Source: Gymnopus androsaceus JB14
Lineage: Eukaryota; Basidiomycota; Agaricomycetes; Agaricales; Omphalotaceae
Direction of reading: 5' to 3'
DNA length: 64,000 bases
NCBI GenBank assembly: GCA_009733575.1
Contig: ML769601.1
Coordinates: 1-64,000 of the forward strand
Below the pieces are notes generated by a model, which saw only the letters and a program-made list of their open reading frames with translations, was not told the DNA's origin and searched no databases. The number at the start of each line of letters is the position of its first letter. Position 1 is the stretch's first letter. Below are positions 1-10,748 of this stretch, piece by piece. A program made the position numbers and the translations under genes.

Positions 1-170
1 CAAGAAGTAGACGTGCCAAAAGTTCAGTTACAGTCAAAATGTAGCTGATTCAAGTAGATGAATTCCAGAGCTCAAACGCTGAAATAATCCTGCGCGAGCA
101 CACATAAAGTCGATGATAAGGTTCTGAGGGAGAGCCCACAGGCCAATTGCTGTGGGAGGTCCGAATTGAG
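1..170. repeat. Dispersed repeat copy (partner at 10511-10660)
   Basis: This stretch aligns with 10511-10660 with scattered substitutions and small indels; shared runs include aaaatgtagctgattcaag. It abuts a fragment of the kinase-like gene of 8.5-9.5 kb. The left edge of the window therefore seems to be a rearranged, decayed duplicate of the 8.5-10.7 kb neighbourhood. No coding content is seen in it. Confidence 0.7.
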
Positions 171-196
171 GGTCACCCTTGTTACTTGTATCCTCC

Positions 197-655
197 ACTA
201 TCTGAATGGCAGGGATATTAAAAGAGGACTTCTCTTCAATAATCATCCCAACGGAGACATACTCCCAAAACACCTTCTCAAACACCACGACTTTCCTCCT
301 TCCTTATCCCATCGCTTTCGGTGGCGCCTGCAGCATCACTGAAGGGCTCGCTTTTGCTCACTCTACTAGAGCAGTGATCTGGGTCGATGTAAATTTACAG
401 AATGTCCTTCTTTCTGAAAATAAAAGGGCCGTTCTCTGTGACTTCGCTGGGTCCTGTCTCTTAAATCTACCTGGGCAGGTGCGACGCCTTCCCTTTGAAT
501 ATTTTGATTCTCAGATTATGCTTGGCATAGGGCCGGTGCCCTGGCACTCTTGCAGATAAGATACTTAATCAGCAAAATATCCTTTCATTATTGCCGCAGA
601 AATGCGGACGGCGTCTTTATCCCTTTGTGCAAGCCAGAGACAGCGAATTTGCTTT
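197..655 (+). pseudogene. Decayed, internally deleted copy of the kinase-like gene at 8471-9494
   Basis: The first ~310 bp match about 8625-8930 of the kinase-like gene, including the segments ITEGLAFAHS, VDVNLQNVLLS and LCDFAGSCLL. The sequence then jumps directly to the gene's last exon (CTCTTGCAGATAAGATACTT onward), so roughly 400 bp of the C-lobe is missing. Frame shifts and in-frame stops are present. It is a non-functional duplicate. It sits just upstream of the Tc1/mariner element, which does not interrupt it. Confidence 0.8.
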
Positions 656-729
656 TAGTTAGCGAGACAGAGTAAGTTGGGTTATTCTACATACAATGCA
701 TATACAAAACAGCGAAAGTGATGTACATA

Positions 730-796
730 CAGTGACGGCCAGATCAAATCCACACCCCCGGATTTGGAAACCGGTTATGTCACCGGCGCTTAAGTC
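730..796 (+). repeat. Left terminal inverted repeat of the Tc1/mariner element
   Basis: It begins CAGTGACGGCCAGATC and ends TTAAGTC. The reverse complement of 2134-2200 matches except for one T/C difference (TTATG here against TTACG in the partner). Confidence 0.93.
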
Positions 797-851
797 CTTT
801 TCCTCCGCGATGACCATACGAAAAAAGCCTACAGGGCTCCCTCCCGTTAAA

Positions 852-1952
852 ATGACACCTACAAAGCGTCGGGCCATCCTTATGTACCATGATGAGCAGA
901 ATAAAAGCTTTAATTGGATTGCCAACAATGCTCCCCTGTTTAAGGACACTGCTGCAGACCATACTACAATTTCTGACAACTATCGAAAAGCTCGTCTTCA
1001 TGGATGCTACTACAAAGCACATCGCCCTGGCCGACGTCCTCGAATATCGGCAGCCGAAGCACAGGAAGGAGTTGCAGACATTGAGGCAGGGCATGCAACT
1101 GATGGAGCAGACCTTCAGCGAAAGCGTTTTCCGACTGTTCCCAAGCGAACAATTCGTCGACTCCTTCAGCAACATGGTCTTCTAGGCTTTGTACGGCGCA
1201 AAAAAGTCATCCTTTCGCAACTCAATTTTGCACAACGCTTTGCATTTGCACGAACTTGGAGTGATTGGGCTACACTCAAGGGTTGGTTGCGATACTGGGT
1301 CATCTTCTCCGATGAATCCAAGTTTGTTTTGAATGGAGGTTCAGATGGGCTTCGGTGGTGTCGTCGAAGGAAAGGGGAGGATCCATTCACGGACACTGTT
1401 GTGAATCAGCGCGACCGAAGAGGATTGGGTACAGGCTCTCTAATGGTTTGGGGGTGCATCACTCGGAATGGCGTTGGGCGACTGTATCAAATTGAAGGCA
1501 TAATGGATCGGTTCAAGTACATGCAAGTGCTAGAGGTGCGTTGCCTTTTGATATAACCCTCACTATAAACTCATTTTTGCTTTCAGGAAGCTCTACTACC
1601 GAGTGTTCGAGAATGTGGATATGATAACCATCGGTGGATTTTCCAACAAGACAACGACCCAAAGCACACTGCTCGAGACACCCAGAACTGGCTCAAGGAC
1701 CACGGCATTTATGTCCTCAAGTGGCCGTCGAAGTCTCCGGATGTTAGTCCCATTGAGAATGCTTGGGCGGAGCTGGAACGGCGAGTCGAAACATGCAATC
1801 CTCAGCCGAAAACATTGAACGAGCTTTGGGCAGCTCTTCAAGAAGTTTGGTATAGTGATGATTTCGGACACTATACTAGACACCTCTATAGCTCATTCCC
1901 TCACCGTATGCAAGGCTTGCTTCGAAATCATGGACGTTGGTTGAAGTACTAG
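852..1952 (+). CDS. Tc1/mariner DD34E transposase (one intron)
   Basis: This is the cut-and-paste transposase of the surrounding element. Exon 1 is 852-1535 (228 codons, phase 0). The intron is 1536-1586 (GT...TTTCAG, 51 bp). Exon 2 is 1587-1952, giving 349 residues, a usual Tc1 length. The N-terminal ~130 residues are basic and fit the paired helix-turn-helix DNA-binding region of the family. The catalytic triad is visible: Asp in IFSDESKF, Asp in QQDNDPKHTA, and Glu in SPDVSPIENAW, with 34 residues between the second Asp and the Glu. The ATG at 852 is chosen because it gives a family-like N-terminus; the frame is open upstream to 696. An intron means host splicing is needed for activity. 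Confidence 0.9.
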
Positions 1953-2133
1953 TCTCACTGTTGTAATCCAAACATTTTTCATTGTTTTCGTCTATTTTAC
2001 ACTTTTTCTGCTGATTTTTGGACTCCAGTAGATTACTACAGCCTGTCGCGTACACTACATCTACTTATATACACTTCATTGCATCCAAAGAGCCCATTTT
2101 GAACACTTTGGTGGCAGCGACATTGGGGAGAAC

Positions 2134-2200
2134 GACTTAAGCGCCGGTGACGTAACCGGTTTCCAAATCCGGGGGTGTGGATTTGATCTGGCCGTCACTG
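2134..2200 (-). repeat. Right terminal inverted repeat of the Tc1/mariner element
   Basis: Reverse complement of 730-796 with one mismatch, followed by the TA duplication at 2201-2202. Confidence 0.93.
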
Positions 2201-2202
2201 TA

Positions 2203-2819
2203 AGTGTCTTTCTCAATCCGATTCAATCCATTCTACATGACAGCTTGTTCTCTCCGCCGTTTGATAAAACAGTTGGTTATGGGAAGTACCGTGTGTGCAC
2301 TCCAGTGTACATGAGGTATCACTAAATACGCAGCTTGCGTACAAGGCGTTAGAACTAGTGATAGAAGTTAAAGCGTTGAATGAACATACTGAACTAGTGG
2401 TTCCTGGGTGGAATGATTGTTGGGACTCCATTATGCGAGCAGGCAGCGGAAACACCATCTACGCGACTGACTCTGCATGGTCTGTTCGTTACAGTCCTTG
2501 CAGTAAATGTATTTGGTAATGGATCATGCCATCCCTGGAGAGGAATAGGGGGCGGAGTATTTGTGTTAGATGCATGATTAAAAGCAGCAACCCATTGGGT
2601 ATAAGCCATACATACTGGCGCTGTCTGAGTAGTAACGCCAAGCCCTGCAGGGTTGCTGACTGGGGTCGTGGTGTACGCGCCGCAGCCATAAGTACGAAAC
2701 TGTAACTCCTGCCAGCACATGCTAGTAGTTTGTCGTTGGGAGTGTAGATTCTGTTTCTCATCGAGCTTTTATAGATCTCCCCAACTTGAAGTCATACGCG
2801 CCACATGTCCAATCATGTC
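2203..2819. other. Unassigned stretch right of the Tc1 element
   Basis: No gene recognised. A 74-codon open frame on + (2295-2519) and a 108-codon one on - (2394-2720) overlap each other. The minus frame contains motifs such as YGCGAYTTTP, but I cannot place it in any family. Both may be chance frames in relic DNA. Confidence 0.3.
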
Positions 2820-2877
2820 GCACTTTTTTTTTGTTCTTGTGGCAGAATGCATGTATTGAATCATATCGATTGCTACA

Positions 2878-3190
2878 TGGACATTCATTGAGTCAACAAT
2901 TACCAGATATAGTCTCGTCTGTATGGACTTCGGATTGTTCATGCGGAGAGGGAGATATGATCAGAGTTTACCAATATACTTCGGATTGTTCATGTGGAGA
3001 GGGTGAGAGGATGTCCCGAAAGTATGACCAGAGATCATTTGGGATTACCAATTGTGGGCAAATTGTGGGTCCACTGAATTCTGGTTTACTACACAAGGAG
3101 TATGCATTGAGTCAACAATTACATCAGCAAAACTGTACAAGCCTGTTATTCCCAGGCCTCGATTGCCAACATCTGCCAATCTGGTGATAC
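2878..3190. repeat. Dispersed repeat R2, copy 1 (partner 7565-7895)
   Basis: It shares an ordered series of words with 7565-7895: CATTGAGTCAACAATTA, TCTGTATGG, TTCGGATTGTTCATG, GGAGAGGGTGAGA, GACCAGAGATCATTTGGG and GTGGGTCCAC. Within this copy the TTCGGATTGTTCATG-GGAGAGGG segment occurs twice (2931-2955 and 2982-3005). The two copies bracket the transposase relic at 4.2-7.2 kb. Confidence 0.65.
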
Positions 3191-3466
3191 ATAGCAATGC
3201 TTGGCGAAGGGTTTAAAAATATGATATTCCTTTACCAACTTCAACAATATTTTTTGAAGGTTGTCAATATTATCTTACATAGTCACACTTTACCAGACCT
3301 TGTAAAGGTTGTCCAATTTATTATATGTGTACTGGATAGGCAGAACACACTAATGTATGTGTCAAGTAGTCAAAACGTAGTCAAAACGTTGAAGTGAACT
3401 CTTAATTAAAAAATAGAGGATGCATCGAGTGGTGTATATTCAATATAAACACGCACATAATATATT
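3191..3466. other. AT-rich sequence, nothing recognised
   Basis: Short open frames only, low complexity and AT-rich. No motif or similarity to other parts of the window was seen. Confidence 0.5.
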
Positions 3467-3556
3467 GCCGCTTGGCTCAGTGGCAAGTGGAGCATGTGAG
3501 CATATTAGCACCTGAGGTTTTACATATAAGGTCCCGAGTTCGAACCAGTGAATAAT
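3467..3556 (+). repeat. tRNA-like pol III promoter segment (SINE head or tRNA relic)
   Basis: The run TGGCTCAGTGG (3473-3483) matches the A-box consensus, and GAGTTCGAACC (3536-3546) matches the B-box core. They are ~55 bp apart with a long insert between. The 3' side does not close an acceptor stem with the 5' GCCGCTT, so this is not a good tRNA gene. A tRNA-derived SINE head or tRNA relic fits better. No second copy was found in the window. Confidence 0.5.
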
Positions 3557-4200
3557 GTAGAAATCTAAATAAGAAATATAAGTGCATTAGCTCCTGCCAA
3601 CAACAATAATAGAAAATGCTATGAATCAGTAAATTATGAATAAAGCAGCCTGCTACTAAAGCGGAGCTGAATTTTCTCCCTTTTTTGACAAAAAAATAAA
3701 CTGAATGGCCAACCTTGGCTAACAACAAAATATGTTATATTGGCTGCAACACTGGTGAATATCACCAGGTTGGCGAGGTTGGCCATTGTCATATGTTTGT
3801 TATAACATACGTCGAAAAATTCGCCAGATTGGCAGGGTTGGCCTTGGTGTTGGCCTTTACCAAACTTCGTAAATGCTTACCTGAAGATCCAGGTTTTGCT
3901 GATGTACCAAATATAGTCTCGTCTGCCATACAGTGCCAACAGGCACTTCTCCAACCACTCGACTTTGAGCCAAAGAAATTAGCTAAAATCATAATAAAAT
4001 TAGTTTTGGCAGGAAACCAGCCAAAAGAATGCGATTACCATCGAGCAAAAAAGCCCTTCCGTGTTTGGAAATAAGTTCCCATGGTGTTCATTTTCGCGAG
4101 GCCAGAATTTTCCAAAGTATTGCCGTGCCAATGTGTCTGTCCGACCGTCCTCTGGCTTCTATGCCTCGGGCATCTGCACGCTCTGCTGCTGCTACTAGGT
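3557..4200. other. Spacer with a short inverted repeat
   Basis: AT-rich DNA with repeated GGTTGGC words. A 12 bp inverted pair (AATGGCCAACCT near 3703 and AGGTTGGCCATT near 3776) could form a hairpin. No gene is supported. Confidence 0.35.
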
Positions 4201-4204
4201 GTGA

Positions 4205-7195
4205 AAATCAAAAAAACGGTATAATCTCACCTCAAGAAGCTGCCGAGCTTGCAGCAGATCCCACCTATATCGACACAACTTACAATACCATTGATAACTC
4301 AGCATTTCACGCATCTTTGGGAACAACATTTCAAAATCTTCCATTCATTACCTCTGCAGGCCCGAATATCTTTGTATCTCATGCTCCAATGGCTAGTAAG
4401 TTGTATTTCCTCATGAATTCATGTCATATAATTGATATTCTGGACAGTTCATGATGATCCGCCAGTTCCCAGAGACAATGAAGCATCGATTCAGCCGATG
4501 GGAAGGATCAGCAGGTGAGTTTCAATAACCACTGTCATGTTGCTCCTGTGCTAATTTGATCATTCAATGGACTTTCCTCCTGAACCAAAAGCAAGGACGC
4601 AACAATGCCGATCTATTCCATCCAGAACATGCTCCCGGTCAACCAAGCAAGAGTACTGAGTGCCGCAACAGGCTTGGCTTGACTGAAAAGGCCAAGAAGG
4701 TTATATCAGCGGTTTCTAATACAAAAGCATTAACCAGTTACTTCCAGGTGAGCACAAATTTTGAATCCTTCTTCACGTGTTAATGGTATACAGTCTTTTA
4801 GAAACCCTTCTGCAAGAAACCATGTACTGAAAACCCGCCACCCGTTTGCACTTCTCCTGAAATTATCAATCTCGATGCGCATGATGCGCAAATGGACATT
4901 GACACCACACAAGAAGACTTGGAGATCGAGGATTTGGCTGGAGCAGTTTCAGCTCATGAAGGATGTGGCTTAGTAGGGCCTGGTTCATCTGACACTGTAA
5001 TGGCTGCTCTTCCCAGTGATTCTATGAATTCATTTCCTTCGTTTCCTCTGAATTTTATCGCACATGAGATTGAACAATCTTTATTGCCTCCATTGACCAT
5101 CGCCGATCTTTCGGAGACGCACGAGACACTCCGCGCACCATTGTTGAATAGTCAACCTTTTGACAGGTCTGTTCTTGAAGATGACTCAGACAGTTCATCT
5201 GTCATGCTCGACAACAACAATTCACAATTGTTCATCAATCCCATTTCTCCACTGAATCCTCCGGCCAACAGGAACAGTGATTCTGAAAGCAACCTGGACT
5301 CCTCTGACTCTGAGAAAGGTGATTGTGATGATGACAACAATGAAAACACTGTCGATCATGAAGCCGTGTACAAGGAGCTTGAAATACTCATTAATAAACA
5401 CATAAAGCGACTTTGGGACAAGAAATTGATGATGGTGGATACATCTGCACCATCAAAAGTCATTGAGCTTGAAGCTCTGAGATGGTACGCGAAGGCTTGC
5501 ATTGAGCTACAGCAAAAGTTTCATGCTCAAAAGCAAAAGATTGCTTCTGCACCTCCTCATCTCCAACCCATCCTGCATAAGCAGATACCAACACAATGGT
5601 CCAAAGCAGCTAAAACAGCGAGTCTTGAAGTTGCCGAGTGTTTAGGAAAGGGCCCATATTATGCACAACGGCTTTGTACTTCAGCCAATCATCTCCTCAA
5701 AACAGGGCTGATCCTGGAGACAAAGCAAGGTCAGGGAGCTACCCATGCTTCACTCCTGAACCGGCTTGATGTGCATGAGAGTGTTCTAAAGTGGGCACAT
5801 GGGCAAGTATCTGAAGAAGATGGTGGTTTCAAAGGCCGGGTAAGTTAGTATTTGCAAGATCTGTGTCACTTTGACTGACCAGACATCAGCTACGTCCTGC
5901 TAAACTTGTCAGATATGTGAACAAGTTTCTATTTCCAAAGCTGCATATAGAGTCTGAGATTTCTCATTCGACAGCTATTAACTGGCTCAATAAAGTTGGG
6001 TTCAAACTAAGGAAGGTCATGAAGGGAGTATACGTCGATGGGCATGAACGTGAAGATGTTGTTGAGAGTTGCAAGGAGTTCATCCATACTTTCAAAACCG
6101 AGATCTTTCCGTTTGTATTTCATTGGTCTTCATCTACATGTGTATCTAAAAAGTTTATTTCACAGATGTTGTTGCACATATTCTGGTGATGAACTTGAAG
6201 TTGAACATCCACCTGTCTTGAATATCGGAGGCAAGATTCATCGTGTCATTTGTTTTGTCTTTGACTGCTCATCTGCACATGAGTCATTTTCCAAAGATTC
6301 TCTGCATGCAAACAAGATGAATTGTGGTCCAGCTGGTGTGCAACCAAAAATACACGATACTGTTACTCCCTCAGGTCCGTTTGCTGGTTGCATTCAGAAA
6401 ATGGTTTTTCCATCAAACTCAACGGAGGTTGATGCTAAGGGGGAATTGTGAGCAGGAAAACCAAAAGGTATGGAGCGTGTTTTTGGAAGAACATGGGCTT
6501 CTTGAGCCGTTGAAGGAGAAGTGCAAAGGTAAATTTGTGGGAGTGTGCAAAGAGTGCAAGAAGTTGCAAAAGGCAAAGGATAAAGCAGCGAAGGAAGCCA
6601 AAGAGAGGCGAGATGAGATAGAAGGTAGTGGGATTGAGCTTGGAAATGACCGCCATGAGTGCAGTGAAGTCACTGATGATCTTGATCGTCCAACAGAATG
6701 TTGCATGCGCCGAGTACTGGAACTTCAGGAAGATTTGCAAAGGAGAAGCCACTCTTACAGATTGTCATTGAAGAGAAGGGCCACAAATGCTTCTTCCTAC
6801 CCAAATTTTACTGTGAGCTCAATCCGATTGAACTTGTCTGGGGCCACATGAAGCGCGGTGAGTTTCTTCATTTTGATCTTATGCTCTACATATTCTGACA
6901 TATCAAAGGCTTTCGAGAGGAAACTGATGGCTCATTTGCAATGGCAAAGGAGCTCGTTCCAAAAGCTCTTGACTCAATCACTAATACCAATATTTGACGT
7001 TACTTTCAACATTGCTATCGATACATGGATGCATATGGAAAGTAAGTTGGTTCTGCTCAAATTGGGTCATTTGCTCATTTGCTCATGTCTTCAAGACATG
7101 GCCTCAACATCAGGCAAGCTGAATATGCTGTGAAGAAGTACACTAGTTATCGGAGAATACCTGCAACCATTAGAATGGACCCCTGCATCCTGTCG
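4205..7195 (+). pseudogene. Internally deleted, frame-broken DDE-superfamily transposase of basidiomycete type
   Basis: The blocks are in order along + but scattered over frames and introns. An N-terminal block has AELAADPTYIDTTYNTIDNS. An acidic middle (4892-5848) follows. A conserved block at ~5900-6110 has SEISHSTAINWLNKVG and RKVMKGVYVDGHERED. A block near 6230-6390 contains FVFDCSSAHESF, DSLHANKMN and QPKIHDTV. A Lys-rich segment precedes a C-terminal block with FLPKFYCELNPIELVWGHMK and QAEYAVKKYTSYR. The second catalytic Asp (FDCSSAH) and the Glu (NPIE) remain. The region between EIFPF and the FVFDCSS block, which should hold the first Asp, is missing. With this deletion and several frame shifts it cannot be active. 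Confidence 0.8.
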
Positions 7196-7385
7196 ATGTG
7201 AGGCTCGGGTATGTCAGCAAACTTCCTTTTATGGAAGGTACCTTCCTAATTAGGGTATGACTAAGCAGGTTCATTTTTGCCAGAGGTCCGAAAACCAGAA
7301 CTTAAGCAAGGTCTTAGCGGAGCACAACCTTAGTAAATACATCTAATATGAGTCCATTGCACCTATTTTGGGGATAATACATTGA

Positions 7386-7509
7386 TATATTGCCTGTTGC
7401 ATTAGGTTCTATAGGTCAACACTGTGCATAGCCCTTCATTCATTTCGGGCCCAAATAAACAAGTTCAAAAATCTTCGGACCTATAGAACCTAATGCAACA
7501 GGCAATATA
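7386..7509. repeat. Perfect 32 bp inverted repeat with 60 bp loop
   Basis: The left arm 7386-7417 and right arm 7478-7509 are exact reverse complements, starting TATATTGCCTGTTGCATTAG. Pairing fails at the next base on both sides. It could be a foldback or MITE-type element, or a recent inverted duplication. No clear target duplication was seen. Confidence 0.8.
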
Positions 7510-7564
7510 CATGCTCTGAAAAAGTTTTAAAATTTGCAGCTTTCCACGGTTACCCGGGTGATGA

Positions 7565-7895
7565 GAAGTGATTGATGGCACTGTATGGCCTTCAATTGTT
7601 CTTGTGGAGAGGGTGAGAATGTCCCTGACCAGAGATCATTTGGGGCTTCATACTACCAACAATGTTGTGGATCCCCCAAATTCTAGTTTCAAATCAACCA
7701 CTACTACAGTACACGTATGCATTGAGTCAACAATTATCAGAAATAGTCTCATCTGTATGGCCTTCGGATTGTTCATCTGAAGAGAAGATGTACATGTCCC
7801 TCGAGGATATGAGTCACCAGAGATCATCTGGGGCTTTAAGTATACTAACAACAATGTTGTGGGTCCACCAATTTTAGTTTCATCATCATCACCTT
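7565..7895. repeat. Dispersed repeat R2, copy 2
   Basis: Partner of 2878-3190, in the same orientation. This copy holds a longer internal repeat, since the block TCTGTATGGCCTTC...GACCAGAGATCATTTGGGGC occurs once at ~7585-7650 and again, mutated, at ~7753-7835. No coding content. Confidence 0.65.
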
Positions 7896-8470
7896 GTCGA
7901 TGTCGAAAAAAAAACAGTGCGGGCCCTGTCAGACTGGTACTCTTGATATACTTAATACATTTTCCATGACAAAGCCACGACTTCACTAGAATTAGGCGTC
8001 GGCGTGGAGAAATCACTCGTATTAAATGAGAGAACCATGAACTCCTCACATGTTGAATAGACTCGGAGCTTATCAGCAACATGTTCATGTCTCAAAACGT
8101 TTTTGGTAAAGTTTGAATAGCCGCACTTCTCAAAGATGCTGATTCAAAAACGTTTTGACTTTTTTCGATTGACTTTTTGCTGATAATCTCAAGTACAGTA
8201 ACAAGTTGCGGATCCTGCTAACTAGCTCAGAGTCGGCAGAGTGTCTAAAAAAGTTTCCGAAGTGCGACGGGGTGAGTCAAAAAGAATCCTAAAGTGCGCA
8301 TTCAACATCAAACATTGGTCCAGTCAGCGCGCTGGGCGTCTAAGCTATATAATTCAGCCCACGTGTTGCGATAAGCCATCGATGTTGATGTGGACCCACT
8401 TCAGTACACATAAAAACTTCAGTCCAGAAAAAGTGTTTTTCAATCTGCTGCGACTTCTTCAGCTTGAGTG
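7896..8470. other. Upstream region of the kinase-like gene
   Basis: No gene recognised. It contains a sequence around 8091-8175 in which CAAAACGTTTT and CAAAAACGTTTTGA recur. No clear TATA box was assigned for the gene starting at 8471. Confidence 0.4.
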
Positions 8471-9494
8471 ATGTCTACCACAGACTACTCTAATTTGTTT
8501 GCAAAAGAGACTCCTCCTGCTCCTCCAGGAAGCTCCGACGCAGACCTTCAGCTTACCGACGTATGGTACAAGAAGGAACACGAAATCTTCATCAGGCTCC
8601 AGGGTCACCCTCGTATCCTTCGCTATCATGGCTGGGATATCAAAAGGGGACTTCTCTTCGATAATCATCCCAACGGAGACTTACTCGAACACCTTCTCAA
8701 ACACCGCGACTCTCCTCCTTCCTTATCCGATCGCCTCCAGTGGGCCTGCGACATCACTGAAGGGCTCGCTTTTGCTCACTCTAGAGCAGTGATCTGGGTC
8801 GATGTAAATCTACAGAATGTCCTTCTTTCCGACAATGGAAGGGCCGTTCTCTGTGACTTCGCTGGGTCCTGTCTCTTGGATCTACCTGGGCAGGCGCGAC
8901 GCCTTCCCTTTGAATATCTTAAATGTCAGATTTTGCCAGCCATGGTGATGCGCATCCCTCCATACCCCCATGCCAAGATATGGGAAGGTCCGGGAAGTCC
9001 GTACCCCTATCCAGATTGGAATTGGACTCCTCATTTTGACCGCTTCTCACTTGGAATCATTCTCTTTTGTCTCGTCGCCCTTCGATTTCCTCATTCTACC
9101 TACTTGTTTCCCCGAGACATCGATGAGCAGTATAAAATCTACCAATTACACCAGAGCGAAACGTTTGATACTCTCGGGGAGGTCCCGAGTACAAAGCCTT
9201 TGAGGCTATCATACAGAAGTGCTTTAGAGCTCAGTATCCCAGTACTGACGAGGTTTTTAAAGATCTTAAAGCTGCATGCGCTGCCATGGTAAGTTGTCTT
9301 CAGCTCTAATTACAAACTATCATACTCAGCTTTATACACAGCCTTCCGATGCCCCACTCTTGCAGGATAAGATACTTGATGAGCAAAATATCCTTTCATT
9401 ATTGCCGCAGAAACGTGGACGGCGTCTTTATCCCTTTGTGCAAGCCAGAGAAAGCGAATTCGAAGAGGACGAGGAATTCTATAGTATGCCTTGA
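8471..9494 (+). CDS. Atypical protein kinase-like gene, N-lobe missing, one frame break
   Basis: The ATG at 8471 opens a kinase-like C-lobe: HEIFIRLQGHPRILRYHGW (alpha-C/beta-4 region), a catalytic-loop equivalent WVDVNLQNVLL (HRD altered, Asp and Asn kept), CDFAGS in place of DFG, and a C-lobe segment FDRFSLGIILFCLVALRFP. The Gly-rich loop and beta-3 Lys are absent, so catalysis is doubtful. Around 9172-9181 (CTCGGGGAGG) the frame slips by one base, and the conserved continuation EYKAFEAIIQKCFRAQYPS lies in another frame. A 41 bp intron (9289-9329) precedes the last exon, ending at 9494. The break sits in a G run and may be an assembly indel. Decayed relatives lie at 197-655. Confidence 0.7.
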
Positions 9495-10510
9495 TAGCTT
9501 GTAGACTAGACGATTCGGAAATTGAGCGAAAGCTGACATCGGAGGGTTCATTGGATTTAACTCATAAAAATTAAGAGAAACTCGAAGGCTCCAGTCGAAG
9601 TTCTGATCTGCCTGTGAAGGCGTCGACGCCATCGGAGGTGAAACATTAATCGGATAGAATAAAGAAGAGCGTCATCGACATGGCTCGAGATACCTTCGGT
9701 TTATATTCTTGACGCTAGATGCTTCTAAATATGTATCCAAAGACTTCGAAGGTGCACCTTACATGGGTTATTTATTTATTTATTTTGTACCCCTTTATTC
9801 CATGTGTACAGGTAAGTCAAGACACGGGGACTCGGGGGAGTGTATGTATCATGAAGTGTCTGTGTGTTTGTGTAGCTGCAGGTAATGGTTTTGTGAATCA
9901 GGAAGGGTGTTTGGGGTGTGTTGCTCAGCCCTAGAGCCTTGAATAATAAGGTGCATTCCACATGCTGCCCTTGAAGGGTGGTAGGAGACCAAGTCCCCAT
10001 TGCAGGCATAACCGCTCTGTGGCCTATTTGGCTCTTGCGAGATATTGGGCGGCCCTCCAGTGTTCCCCGTACACCAGAAGGGTCAAATCTCATGCTACCG
10101 GGTCATGAGCCCATTTTTTTGTGGAAGCAGGTAGAATCGGTAGCTAGTGAGAAGTAGTCGTGAGAGAAGGTTAATGTGTATGTGTCAGTGCAGTCCGTCA
10201 TTCAATTCCCTCGAAGTCGTTTGGATCTATGACTTCATCTCTCCAGTCAGCTTCGGGAATTGTAGCTCCCTCTGCTTGACCGTTAAGCTGTCATCAAGAA
10301 AGTCCCAGACTGACCGGGCCTCGTATCATCGGTTCTTTAGGCTTTGCGATGTTTTCCATCTCTGGTGAAGGCACATGAGGCCTCTTCGGGATTCCAAAAG
10401 GGCAGAAATGCCCTTACCTTACATGGTTAGATGCAACTACTAGGAAACGAACGAGATGAAAGTTTATTATTCTGTATTGAAAAGGTCGGAATGAGTTTAC
10501 ACTGACTTTG
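9495..10510. other. Intergenic region, no gene recognised
   Basis: Contains a (TTTA)n-like run near 9768-9782, a GC-richer block at 9820-10130 without a credible long frame, and a short hairpin AAGGGC-AGAAAT-GCCCTT near 10399. The character suggests relic repeat DNA, but I can assign no family. Confidence 0.4.
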
Positions 10511-10660
10511 TCAAGAAGTAGAGTGCAAAAGTCAGTTACAGTCAAAATGTAGCTGATTCAAGTAGATGAACTGTCAGAGCTCTGAGATAATCCTGTACGA
10601 GCACACATGAAGTTGACGATAGGGTTCTGAGGAGAGCCGCAGGCAATCGCTGTGGAATTG
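10511..10660. repeat. Dispersed repeat copy (partner 1-170)
   Basis: Aligns with the window's first 170 bases. It lies between the kinase-like gene and SSZ1. Confidence 0.7.
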
Positions 10661-10748
10661 ATGAGTGCTCCGCGTCTAATTCAGTGCACGTGTCCATCAA
10701 TTTTTTTTCTTCATCGCGCTCATCGTGAGCAACTCTCCTTCTCTTCTA

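Larger units (their letters stand above)
730..2200 (+). mobile_element. Tc1/mariner transposon, apparently complete
   Basis: The element is 1471 bp and bounded by inverted repeats 730-796 and 2134-2200, which I aligned base by base with one mismatch in 67. It is flanked on both sides by TA (728-729 and 2201-2202), the target duplication expected of Tc1/mariner. Inside is one transposase gene with a DD34E triad and one short intron. Near-identical termini and an open transposase suggest a recent insertion. An active source copy elsewhere in the genome is inferred, not seen. Confidence 0.93.

Noticed and set aside
9820..10130. GC-richer block as a possible noncoding RNA gene
   Set aside because: No pol III boxes, no strong long stem and no second copy in the window; not supportable.
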